A DNA stretch of 64,000 nucleotides, from positions 210,943 through 274,942 of the forward strand of contig DFXZ01000014.1 of NCBI GenBank assembly GCA_002381805.1. The letters are read 5' to 3'. Position 1 is the first letter of the stretch, and the number at the start of each line of letters is the position of its first letter. This document shows, in pieces, positions 1 through 9,332 of this stretch. Both the position numbers and the translations under genes were made by a program. Source of the DNA: Bdellovibrio sp. UBA4095. GTDB taxonomy: Bacteria > Bdellovibrionota > Bdellovibrionia > Bdellovibrionales > Bdellovibrionaceae. The notes beneath the pieces were generated by a model. It was not told where the DNA came from, did not search any database, and saw nothing but the letters and a program-made list of their open reading frames with translations.

Positions 1-1716
<1,716 letters not shown>

Positions 1717-1727
<11 letters not shown>

Positions 1728-1917
1728 ACAGCATATCCTCTCTTTCTTTTTTTAATCGTCCTCGCCTATGTGCAAGGACTATCATTTCAGAAATCAGAGT
1801 TTGGACTTCTTGAGACCTTTTATCGTTGTCCGGCCTCTCATCCTTTTCGTAAGTAGCCACAATCAAACTTCCATGAGGCCCTACTCTAGGGTCTCCTGCT
1901 CGTTTCCGTCTACTCAC
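1717..1917 (-). CDS. Small basic protein upstream of the recombinase
   Basis: 66 residues, GTG start, overlapping the XRE gene upstream by 8 nt and the recombinase downstream by 11 nt, so it is translationally coupled in the integrase operon. It is rich in Arg, Lys and Glu (C-terminal RRGRLKKERED) with no recognisable domain. Its position suggests a role in recombination or its control, such as a directionality factor, but nothing in the sequence proves this. Confidence 0.6.
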
Positions 1918-2155
1918 CAGAATCCTTTTTGATCTTTCCCATCTGCTTTAGCAAAAGATCAATTAGCTTCTGTGATTCCTTCTTTGGCAGGGATGCCAGC
2001 ACTTCCATCACAGCACTCATCAAGTTACTTGGCCTACGTCCTCCAGCTTCGTATCTGCTGATCACAGTTTTATCTGCAACTCCAAGAACAAGTGCCGTAT
2101 CCTCTTGAGTTAAGTCCAACCCCAAACGAATTTCTCTAAATCTCTTTGGACTCAC
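1910..2155 (-). CDS. XRE-family HTH regulator
   Basis: 81 residues. The helix-turn-helix spans about residues 5-45, with the XRE pattern FREIRLGLDLTQEDTALVLG followed by VISRYEAGGRRPS. The GTG start overlaps the upstream stop (GTGA), and the 3' end overlaps the next small gene. It is likely a DNA-binding regulator of the integrase operon or of element excision. A separate ImmA/IrrE peptidase at 26.6-27.4 kb could act on it, as in ImmR/ImmA pairs, but the two genes are not adjacent. Confidence 0.85.
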   Translation of the reverse strand: MSPKRFREIRLGLDLTQEDTALVLGVADKTVISRYEAGGRRPSNLMSAVMEVLASLPKKESQKLIDLLLKQMGKIKKDSGE

Positions 2156-2541
2156 GCTGCTTCCCCACTTTCTTCATGTTGACCATTGGTCAACTTGCTA
2201 GTCAAGCCCCTTTTGGACTTCTTCATTCCACCAGGACTTATGTTGGCCTGTCCCATCAACACCGATTTCAACTCATCCGGAACCGATCCACTCAGTTTTG
2301 CTCTTTTTAAAATAGCTTCTAACAAAGCAATTTCATTGAAAAACGCCGAACGAATTTGTTGAATGTCCGTATCTGTAACTGTCTCAACAAATCGTGTTAA
2401 AATCCAGCTCGCCACATCTTGTCTATTTACGCGACCCGCGTCGAAATCATCATTCACTCGATTTACAATCTGACTTACCGCCTCTTCCGCAAGCTTGGTT
2501 ACAGTAATCTTAGCGACCACTTCTTCTTTATTCTCAATCAT
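2152..2541 (-). CDS. Hypothetical ICE protein next to the oriT-like region
   Basis: 129 residues from the ATG at 2541, chosen because AAGGGAGG lies just upstream; an in-frame ATG at 2583 has no such site. It is mostly helical in appearance, with NRVNDDFDAGRVNRQDVAS near the N-terminus and a basic tail. I do not recognise the family. It lies between the regulators and a region with two large inverted repeats and a relaxase, so a relaxosome accessory (DNA-binding) role is reasonable but inferred. Confidence 0.75.
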   Translation of the reverse strand: MIENKEEVVAKITVTKLAEEAVSQIVNRVNDDFDAGRVNRQDVASWILTRFVETVTDTDIQQIRSAFFNEIALLEAILKRAKLSGSVPDELKSVLMGQANISPGGMKKSKRGLTSKLTNGQHEESGEAA

Positions 2542-2598
2542 TGAACCTCCCTTTTTAAAATCCGGATGCGCGCCTTGCCGCATCCATCATAAGCAGAT

Positions 2599-2715
2599 AA
2601 GAAATCTTAAGAGGTAGGTTGCGACCGTCTTTCCGCTCGACAGCATTCTTATCGCCTGTTCTCAAAGCTATTACTATTCCAACTATCTTCTTCAACCTGC
2701 CTCTTATGATTTCTT
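2599..2715. repeat. Inverted repeat, 23-bp arms (21/23)
   Basis: The left arm at 2599-2621 and right arm at 2693-2715 are complementary with two mismatches, separated by 71 nt. It lies in the candidate oriT, just upstream of the 2152-2541 gene, and could bind a relaxosome or regulatory protein. Confidence 0.75.
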
Positions 2716-2774
2716 TATTTTGTTTTTTGTATCCATGCCTAATTTATCTTTCTCTTATTATCTACTTACTTCTT

Positions 2775-2863
2775 CCGCCCACCTCCATCCCCCGTTTCGT
2801 GACCACTTCCTCTCGTAGAGGGGGAGTGGTCACGAACCGAAGGAGGGGGATGGAGGTGGGCGG
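2775..2863. repeat. GC-rich multi-arm palindrome
   Basis: The outer arms 2775-2793 and 2845-2863 are perfectly complementary over 19 bp. Inner arms 2797-2807 and 2825-2835 (TCGTGACCACT/AGTGGTCACGA) match over 11 bp, and a small CCTCT/AGAGG stem sits at the centre. The whole 89 nt can fold as one long interrupted hairpin. It is far more GC-rich than its surroundings and has no T-tract. Confidence 0.85.
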
Positions 2864-2931
2864 TTCCCCGAGCTTTCTTCTTTGCTTTCCCGTATTTACT
2901 CGAATTCGGTGCCGTCCTCTTGGCGTTGAAA

Positions 2932-3720
2932 TCACGCGGAAGCTTTCCGCGCTTTTTCCGCAAATTCCTTCTGATTCAACTCAAGAGTTTCAAAAAACCT
3001 TTTTAATGTCGTTTCCTTTCCAGCAATTCTGAACTCACTTCCTAAACGCTGGCCATTGAATTCATCGATGTCAAAAAAAGCAATCTCTCGTCCAATCGAT
3101 GTACTCGAAGAACTGATAAGTTCATTTAAAATGACGGCTTCAATCTTTTTATCAGCCGCCGCGAAGATCAACAGATCTATCTTAGCTGTCTGAGAGTAAG
3201 CTCGACGCATGGTCTTGTAGCGTCCCGTAGATTTGCGCGTTCTCTCTACTTCAAGAGCACAACGAATGTATGCATCGCCCCCGCGAACATCGAAAACAAG
3301 ATCAGGCAACTTACTCACAATACCGCTTCCTAGTGTTTTGATGGCCAACGATCTATCAGCCTTAAGCTCTCCCTCTGACCATCCACGAAGCAAAGAATTG
3401 CTCCTGCACATTTCCAAATAGAACCGCATCACGATCTCGTCGTGCGAAAGGTAAGTCATTGAAGTCGATGAAATCGCATCTTGACCCGCTAATTTCTTTC
3501 CAACGGGACTTAACGATAAGTGCTCAGGAACGCCACTGCCCCAACCGTATGAGCTGAAAATCTTGGAATTACATAACTCACTCCAATATTCATAACGGGC
3601 AGACTTTCCAGACGGACAGAAGAACTCCCAGAATATATCTCTAGAAATAAAACCAAACTTCTTAACTAACTCCAAAGATTCCTTCAGGGGAACCTTATCT
3701 TTCAATGGATGCCCCTTCAT
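2932..3720 (-). CDS. Relaxase-like protein, PD-(D/E)xK / Replic_Relax (MOBC-like)
   Basis: 262 residues. An N-terminal winged-helix-like part is followed by SHDEIVMRFYLEM (about 92-104) and then KLPDLVFDV with Asp140, and CALEVERTRKS with Glu157 and Glu159. This spacing of PD...E-x-E fits the PD-(D/E)xK nuclease fold used by MOBC relaxases such as CloDF13 MobC and the Replic_Relax family. It would nick oriT and lead DNA to the coupling protein encoded just upstream. The start overlaps the lipoprotein gene by 26 nt and has a weak ribosome site; a TTG five codons in has a better one. The family assignment rests on motif reading only. A PD-(D/E)xK nuclease of another role is the alternative. Confidence 0.65.
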   Translation of the reverse strand: MKGHPLKDKVPLKESLELVKKFGFISRDIFWEFFCPSGKSARYEYWSELCNSKIFSSYGWGSGVPEHLSLSPVGKKLAGQDAISSTSMTYLSHDEIVMRFYLEMCRSNSLLRGWSEGELKADRSLAIKTLGSGIVSKLPDLVFDVRGGDAYIRCALEVERTRKSTGRYKTMRRAYSQTAKIDLLIFAAADKKIEAVILNELISSSSTSIGREIAFFDIDEFNGQRLGSEFRIAGKETTLKRFFETLELNQKEFAEKARKASA

Positions 3721-3991
3721 TCACGGACGGATACAAAGCAAAATGGCCCAACTCAAGTGCTCCGTCTTTATAAGCTGTCTCTATCCATTTATAGCTCCAA
3801 ACCATTTCTGAACTCTTAAACGAAATCGATTTTGGCAAATCTAAATCAGATCCTAAAATGACTTGCCTAATTCGGACCTTGCATCGTTTCTGCGGATCAA
3901 GAACGGAACTAAATCCATCATTACCATTTTCACAAATAGGCTTCGATACACAGCCCGCTAACAATGAACCCATCAAAATAATAGACTTCAT
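3695..3991 (-). CDS. Small lipoprotein of the transfer operon
   Basis: 98 residues from the ATG at 3991, which follows GGGAGGA directly after the coupling-protein stop. The signal peptide ends in the lipobox LAGC, giving an acylated Cys at about residue 14. The mature part has two further Cys. It lies between the coupling protein and the relaxase. A VirB7-like structural lipoprotein or an exclusion protein are both possible; the sequence does not decide. Confidence 0.75.
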   Translation of the reverse strand: MKSIILMGSLLAGCVSKPICENGNDGFSSVLDPQKRCKVRIRQVILGSDLDLPKSISFKSSEMVWSYKWIETAYKDGALELGHFALYPSVNEGASIER

Positions 3992-4002
3992 AAATTCCTC
4001 CC

Positions 4003-5583
4003 TCATGCCGCACCTCTAATAAACTTCCCTTTTTCACCGACTTTGATCTCTAAGTATCCAGGTGGCGACTTAGGAATTGGCGGCAATGGAACAGCCTTTA
4101 GATCCGGTTGCATTTGAAATTTTAATCTCGCCGAAAGGCTCCCATCGTTGAATGGAACTACAATTACAGCGTCCCCCGTTCCCAACTCCTTTTTGAAAAC
4201 ATTTGGATGAAATACAAACTCTTCAACATCCCTTACTGAGCCTTCACCTGTTCGTTCACGTCCAAAAGTACCCCGCGTCTGACGCTCAGTCATTTTTACC
4301 CCCTCTCGAGTCCCAATCAGTCTGGCAAAATATTCGGCGGTTTCAGGTTCATTAGTTCTCATAAAAACTTTCAAGTTGGAGTTGGTTTGGATCGTATTTT
4401 TGATTTCCTCACCCAAAGCACCAAGATCTCCCTGTGCTTGATGTGCGAATGTAACTCCGACGTTTGCACTTCTGGATTTATTCAACAAGCTAACAAAACT
4501 CGGAATCAGGTACTCGGTGAAGTCATCGAGATATACTCCAAAGAAGGGAAAACTTTTGTCTTCTTCCAAGTGTCTTGACGACACTGAACTTTGAATACAT
4601 TGCAAAATAAGTTTTGCGGTCGCCTTTCCTAGCGTCGGTGTTTTTAGAACCGGAAGTTGAAAGTAAACGATAAGGCCCTCTTTCATCACCTGCTCTATGT
4701 CAATCTGTGGAGTTTCCGAATTGAATAAGATCGCGGTTTCACCAGAAGTAAAATGACCGAGTTGGTTGACTAGACCACTCGTACGTTTTTCTCGATCCTC
4801 TTTCGATAGTGATATAAATCGCGTCAACCACTCATTAAGAACTCGATCACTCACCTTGCTAGCCAGACTCTCCATAGCTGCCGGATCAGTGATGGCTTGA
4901 ATGAGCTTTGTGAATGTCGGAGTGACTCCAGCATTTTCAAATACGTAAAGAGTCTGCTTCAAAACTTCAAACTGAAGATTTTTGTAGTACTCATCTTCGA
5001 AAGTAAATGCCGCAAAGATTCGCTCAGCAACCTCATCAGGCGCCCCACCCTTTAATGGATTGATACTCGAACTCACTTCAGGACTTACGAGTGAAAGCAT
5101 TCTAAAGTCTTTTGAGCGTTTATGTTTCACAGCATAAGCATAGAGTTTGTCTAGTAACCCACGATCAGCCTTTCCATCGATCAGAATCAATCCCCTTCCA
5201 TTTTTGATATCATCGATTGCCCAGGGAAGGATAACTGACTCTGTCTTACCTGCATTGGTGGTACCAACAACTTGGGCATGCATTCTTCTGGCCGCTAACG
5301 GAATGTATACGGTTTTATCTTCCGGTGACTTACCCAAAGTAAGACTATCTTTTGTTGAAGCTCGATAGAGCCTCGATGCAAATTCTTTCGCTTTGACGTT
5401 AACTGCAAATCTCTTTTGCATTTGCCATACAAATACTCCGGCACTAACACCTGCAAAAATCGAAAAGATGTATTTGTGACGAATAACTAAACTTACAATC
5501 AGCGGAGCCATGTTATGAGTTGCTAGAAGAAACAATAAGACGATTAACACCATAAGCCCGTACTCTTCGTTGTGCTTATTCAT
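4003..5583 (-). CDS. virD4: Type IV coupling protein (VirD4/TraD-like ATPase)
   Basis: 526 residues from the ATG at 5583, which overlaps the VirB10-like gene by 8 nt; a longer in-frame start is less likely. Two N-terminal membrane segments (about 8-25 and 30-50) precede Walker A GTTNAGKT near residue 106, Walker B LILIDGKAD near 131 and YLDDF near 346. These are typical of the inner-membrane ATPase that recruits relaxase-bound DNA to the secretion channel. It is in operon with the T4SS genes upstream and the lipoprotein and relaxase genes downstream. Confidence 0.92.
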   Translation of the reverse strand: MNKHNEEYGLMVLIVLLFLLATHNMAPLIVSLVIRHKYIFSIFAGVSAGVFVWQMQKRFAVNVKAKEFASRLYRASTKDSLTLGKSPEDKTVYIPLAARRMHAQVVGTTNAGKTESVILPWAIDDIKNGRGLILIDGKADRGLLDKLYAYAVKHKRSKDFRMLSLVSPEVSSSINPLKGGAPDEVAERIFAAFTFEDEYYKNLQFEVLKQTLYVFENAGVTPTFTKLIQAITDPAAMESLASKVSDRVLNEWLTRFISLSKEDREKRTSGLVNQLGHFTSGETAILFNSETPQIDIEQVMKEGLIVYFQLPVLKTPTLGKATAKLILQCIQSSVSSRHLEEDKSFPFFGVYLDDFTEYLIPSFVSLLNKSRSANVGVTFAHQAQGDLGALGEEIKNTIQTNSNLKVFMRTNEPETAEYFARLIGTREGVKMTERQTRGTFGRERTGEGSVRDVEEFVFHPNVFKKELGTGDAVIVVPFNDGSLSARLKFQMQPDLKAVPLPPIPKSPPGYLEIKVGEKGKFIRGAA

Positions 5584-6499
5584 GATTATCCTTTGTTTGT
5601 AAATCCAACGATTCAAACAGCTGGGCATCGCATTCGGTATTGGGCTGAATTTCAATCCACTCTCTTTCAGCTTTTAGCTTTTCTCCATACGATTGCGCAT
5701 TCGCCTTCGCAGTTTCTGAAACTGCCGTTAATACGCCATTGGTGATTCCCCCCTGAGATCTACCAAAAATATCTGTTTGAACACTCCCTGCAGCAAGCCC
5801 TCCAATAAATGAAGTTAAAACATGACCAGCAGTATTTTTGGTACCATCCGAATACACGCGTCCGAGAACTCCGCTCTGCCCGTCAAGTCCCAGAGCTCTT
5901 GCGTTGATTGGCTTCATCTGACCGTTCGTCAATGACATCTGCTTAAACATGACTGTAGCTCTATCGGCACCTTTCATGAACGACGCCTCCCCATAAAACT
6001 TCGTTCCTGAATTTAGTCTTAATCCAGAATCAGTTTCACTATCCAATATCAACTCGGCAAGAACTGGTACAGAGTCCTGAGAGACAATAACTTTATCCAG
6101 AATTCGAAGTCTTAAACGGACCCCAGCGTGGAGTTGTGTCTTTGAATTTCCGCCAGAGTGAACCATCATTGAAGTATCATAGTTAATTGATTGCTCGTTC
6201 CCACTGGAACCAGATCTATAAACTTCTCGTTTCGGAGCAGCCCAAAGTTGATTGAATGAGCCTTTTTTACTTTCCTTGCTATCGCCACCATCAACAACAT
6301 CCTGCTTCTCTGGCTCAATTTTTTCAGAGAATTGAATCGGAACCTCATCTGGCAACAAGAGAACTGTCGCAACGAAAACCACCACTACCGCAACACTAAA
6401 CCATTTCAATGAAGAGATATTCAACTCCGCCTTCGAACTATAGCCAGATCTGCTGACAAAAATATTCTTTGCCTGCTGAATCCATTCTCTTATTTCCAT
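5576..6499 (-). CDS. virB10: VirB10/TrbI-like T4SS channel protein
   Basis: 307 residues with one N-terminal membrane helix (about 33-50) and a periplasmic linker. The C-terminal domain has VRLRLRILDKVIVSQDSVP, GTKFYGEASF and VYSDGTKNTAGHVLTSF, matching the VirB10 beta-barrel layout. VirB10 bridges the inner and outer membranes in the core complex. The ATG overlaps the VirB9-like stop and has GGGAGG upstream. It lacks the long Pro-rich region of some homologues. Confidence 0.8.
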   Translation of the reverse strand: MEIREWIQQAKNIFVSRSGYSSKAELNISSLKWFSVAVVVVFVATVLLLPDEVPIQFSEKIEPEKQDVVDGGDSKESKKGSFNQLWAAPKREVYRSGSSGNEQSINYDTSMMVHSGGNSKTQLHAGVRLRLRILDKVIVSQDSVPVLAELILDSETDSGLRLNSGTKFYGEASFMKGADRATVMFKQMSLTNGQMKPINARALGLDGQSGVLGRVYSDGTKNTAGHVLTSFIGGLAAGSVQTDIFGRSQGGITNGVLTAVSETAKANAQSYGEKLKAEREWIEIQPNTECDAQLFESLDLQTKDNHE

Positions 6500-7191
6500 A
6501 GAGCCTCCCGTAGAAGATCGACTCTTAATGCTTTACTATTGTTTCGATATTCAAATGCTAAAGGCTTTTTATCTAGATCGCTTTTTCGAATTGAAATTCC
6601 CAGTTGTGCGATCTGTCCCTTCTTAAGTTCAACTTTCGAAAGGAATATGCTGTTAATCACTTTTGAATCAGAACCTTCTAAAAGCCAGAAATCACTAGCT
6701 TGCAACCTCAGTGTTTTCTTTGCGATCACATTAAGGTCGACCAATAGAAAATCATCAGGAGTCGTAGCAATACGATTCACTTTTAATGAAATCTCAGCAT
6801 TCGAGACAGCCCTATTTACAGAAACCCATCTCGGCCCAGTTCCTAAATCGGACTTCTTAATATAAACAATGTAATAGGCAGCTTGTTGAGGAACGACATT
6901 CAGGACGATGCTAAAACGCCTGTCCTTAGTGAATAGGTAAAGATTTGTTCTCGCACCGCTGCGTAAAGGCTTAATCGTAACTGCCTTGTCGACATATTCA
7001 ATTCGGTACGCGGACTGATCTCCGATGATGGCCGACTGAATGGAGTCCGGAACTTGGATGATAGTCGCAATTCCCAGAGCAGACTTTACTTCAACAATTT
7101 CATCGTTTTTAGGCATCACAGTTTTAATGTTCGCGAAGGAAACACTAACCAGCATCAAAGTGGCCAGATGGATCATGAGCGCCAGTCTCAA
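6490..7191 (-). CDS. virB9: VirB9/TrbG-like T4SS core protein
   Basis: 233 residues from a TTG at 7191 that overlaps the preceding stop (TTGA) and has AGAAGGAG 7 nt upstream; a longer in-frame start would overlap the previous gene more. It has a signal peptide (LMIHLATLMLVSVSFA), then the VirB9 N-terminal pattern GIATIIQVPDSIQSAIIG and RSGARTNLYLFTKDRRF. A C-terminal beta-rich part follows. It should form the periplasmic and outer-membrane ring with the VirB10 partner encoded next. Confidence 0.78.
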   Translation of the reverse strand: MRLALMIHLATLMLVSVSFANIKTVMPKNDEIVEVKSALGIATIIQVPDSIQSAIIGDQSAYRIEYVDKAVTIKPLRSGARTNLYLFTKDRRFSIVLNVVPQQAAYYIVYIKKSDLGTGPRWVSVNRAVSNAEISLKVNRIATTPDDFLLVDLNVIAKKTLRLQASDFWLLEGSDSKVINSIFLSKVELKKGQIAQLGISIRKSDLDKKPLAFEYRNNSKALRVDLLREALWK

Positions 7192-7820
7192 CGTAAATCT
7201 CCTTCTGTCTCTTTGCGGATATAAATTCCCCAAGGGTTAACAGCGGTTCTTTTACCTGTAGCGAAATCTAATACGACTTTGAGTTTTGTAGCTGCCGATA
7301 GCGAATCAAATTCCGTGATTCTATCGGCAACGACCACTACCTTCTTTTCCCTTAAGTCGACTTTGATAGAAGCGCTCGGGTAGACCCGCTGCGTGACCTT
7401 CTTGTCTTTTACAAATCTTTGAACGTCCACCATCGACTTTTGAAAAGACGGGACCAAAGAATCTTCAATGAATGCCTCAGACAGCTTCAACTGCGAGTTA
7501 ATATTTTCGGGATTCCATCTATAACGATAAGAAATATACTCTTCAACAGCTCGAGCAATCTGCGCATCAGTGACCTTCAACTCAATCTTAGCAACTTCAC
7601 CAGTTGCATCAATTGCAATCACTTGTGGTCCCCTTTTAATCAAGTACGCGACCAGAATTAAAAGCAGAAAAGAGATTATGATTAGAGCTGCTGAAAGGGT
7701 TTTCATATTGAAGTTTTCTGCCGCAAAGTCTTGAACAACCTTTGGATATTTCTTTAAAACAAGTGTTTTGGTTTCTATAAATACCTCCTTATCTAAATTT
7801 TGATGAAACGTACTTAACAC
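7188..7820 (-). CDS. virB8: VirB8/TraE-like T4SS inner-membrane protein
   Basis: Up to 210 residues, with one transmembrane helix (about 41-62) and a periplasmic domain containing VEEYISYRYRWNPENINSQ, characteristic of VirB8/TraE assembly factors. The start is unclear. The GTG at 7820 lies inside the VirB6-like gene without a ribosome site. A strong AAGGAGG directly after the VirB6 stop is followed at normal spacing by ATA (7776-7778), in frame, so translation may begin at this rare codon. The next ATG would remove the residues before the membrane helix. Confidence 0.75.
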   Translation of the reverse strand: MLSTFHQNLDKEVFIETKTLVLKKYPKVVQDFAAENFNMKTLSAALIIISFLLLILVAYLIKRGPQVIAIDATGEVAKIELKVTDAQIARAVEEYISYRYRWNPENINSQLKLSEAFIEDSLVPSFQKSMVDVQRFVKDKKVTQRVYPSASIKVDLREKKVVVVADRITEFDSLSAATKLKVVLDFATGKRTAVNPWGIYIRKETEGDLR

Positions 7821-8631
7821 TATTATTGAGTACGTCCCTTGATGTCGTGCTGACCTTGATAGCCTTAGTAGGCAAAGTCAAAATCGCAGCCGCAGCTGCT
7901 GTGCCCATAGTTGAAGACACACTCTGCAATCCTTCGCCAACAATGGATTTAACTAACATCGGCGTACACAAGAGACCGATCGCAATCACAAAATTCAGGA
8001 TAGTTAACGTGATATATGATCCTTCAGTCTTGTAGATGTTTCCGATTGATAGAGAAGCCAGCATAGCCGATTGAATGGCCCAAATGATTTTCCAAGAAGC
8101 GACTTCAATTAATCCACGATATAATCCCTTCGTAATTCCTGCCGTTGCCGGGAATTGATAGAAAAGAATAAGAATCGGCGATAGAACCGAAAGCATCACC
8201 CAGAAAAAATAATACAAAGCAATCGTTAAGTACCGCGCCACATAAAGAATCACATAGCTAGCGAAGCTCAATGCAGCGATAAACAAGTCATTAAACTTCA
8301 ACAGCAGAACATTCTCCGCCCCCGCATAGCTGCGAGACTTTTCCTCTGCCATTTTCAGAACTGCATCTAATCCACTCATTGAATCAATCTTGTTCGCTAG
8401 TCCGTCGCAAATATCTAAAATCCAACCAGATACTTCCGGAAATGATATAAGCAACAAGCTTGCAACCAGTGCTCTTCTCAGAATGTCTACGTAGTTCGGA
8501 GCTTCTCCCTTAAAAAAGCTGATACAGACCGAAAGCACAATTGCAACCGGAAGCGCCAGATAAAATACCTTAGCCAACATCATATGTAGGTTTTGAACCA
8601 TCGGCCCTAGTACTTCAAGATTAGCTATCAC
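7789..8631 (-). CDS. virB6: VirB6/TrbL-like polytopic T4SS protein
   Basis: 280 residues with about six hydrophobic segments and a central Trp/Tyr/Phe-rich block (YLTIALYYFFWVMLSVLSPI), as in VirB6-family channel proteins of the inner membrane. The GTG start overlaps the VirB5-like stop (GTGA). The family varies in sequence, so the call leans on length, topology and position between the VirB5-like and VirB8-like genes. Confidence 0.75.
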   Translation of the reverse strand: MIANLEVLGPMVQNLHMMLAKVFYLALPVAIVLSVCISFFKGEAPNYVDILRRALVASLLLISFPEVSGWILDICDGLANKIDSMSGLDAVLKMAEEKSRSYAGAENVLLLKFNDLFIAALSFASYVILYVARYLTIALYYFFWVMLSVLSPILILFYQFPATAGITKGLYRGLIEVASWKIIWAIQSAMLASLSIGNIYKTEGSYITLTILNFVIAIGLLCTPMLVKSIVGEGLQSVSSTMGTAAAAAILTLPTKAIKVSTTSRDVLNNSVKYVSSKFR

Positions 8632-9332
8632 TTGTTACCCCCTTTTAGACGGGGTAGATTTGTATCGGAAGGCAAAGATTTAAGTCCGTCCGAGAGTTCT
8701 CTGTAGTTTTCTTGAAATTCTCTTGTTTGAACTTTCTCTTTCCTATTCTGCATAGCCATATTCTGCGCCAAAAGCTTTAACATCTGACTTTGGGTTCGAA
8801 GTAGTTGCGTCGTAACACCGATTAAAACACCCAAAGCTTGATTCTGAAGCTTGCCTGCACCTTGAGGACTTACAACCTGAGAGTGGTAGAGAATTCGCTC
8901 CCGTTCCCGATCCACTTCATCTGCGTAGTCATACAGATTTCTATTCATCGAGATTACCTCTGCGACGCTTTGATCTTGTGAAGACATCAAATCTTGATCC
9001 ATTCCCTTAGGAACAGTGCCATAGACATCCTGAATTGCTCGAAGAACTGCATCTGCATTGTTCAAATCCCCATATACGCCGGGATTAAACTTCGGATTGA
9101 TGATGCGAATCACATCTAGTCCCGCACGTACGCCAGAATTTAGATCACGCATCAAATTTAAAGAATCCTGCCCATTCTCTAAGATTGCTTTAAGCTGAAC
9201 TACGGTTTGAATGCTCTGAACAAGGATTTGTGTCAGTACGGCGACATCACCACCAAACAAGTCAGCCCTAGCATTTAATGGAGCTACACCTACAATGATG
9301 GAGAAGGCTATAGCTAAAAGCCTTCTCTTCAT
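8628..9332 (-). CDS. virB5: VirB5/TrbJ-like periplasmic T4SS protein
   Basis: 234 residues with a cleavable signal peptide ending ...LNARA-D. The mature start DLFGGDVAVLTQIL matches the FGGD...L.QIL opening of TrbJ/VirB5 proteins, and the rest is long helices rich in Gln. VirB5 proteins are minor pilus or tip components. It overlaps the ATPase gene upstream and the VirB6-like gene downstream by 4 nt each. Confidence 0.72.
   Translation of the reverse strand: MKRRLLAIAFSIIVGVAPLNARADLFGGDVAVLTQILVQSIQTVVQLKAILENGQDSLNLMRDLNSGVRAGLDVIRIINPKFNPGVYGDLNNADAVLRAIQDVYGTVPKGMDQDLMSSQDQSVAEVISMNRNLYDYADEVDRERERILYHSQVVSPQGAGKLQNQALGVLIGVTTQLLRTQSQMLKLLAQNMAMQNRKEKVQTREFQENYRELSDGLKSLPSDTNLPRLKGGNK

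Larger units (their letters stand above)
2542..2931. other. Candidate origin of transfer (oriT) region
   Basis: About 390 nt between the relaxase gene and the 129-residue gene, with no convincing coding sequence. It holds two large inverted repeats, 2599-2715 and 2775-2863, described separately. Neither hairpin is followed by a T-tract on either strand, which argues against an ordinary terminator. The position beside a relaxase gene in a conjugative element makes it the best oriT candidate in the window. No nic site can be assigned by eye. Confidence 0.5.

Noticed and set aside
2766..2963. 65-codon minus-strand frame inside the GC-rich palindrome, overlapping the relaxase end
   Set aside because: It starts at TTG with a weak ribosome site, and its composition (His/Pro/Gly/Lys runs) follows from the palindrome rather than coding constraint.
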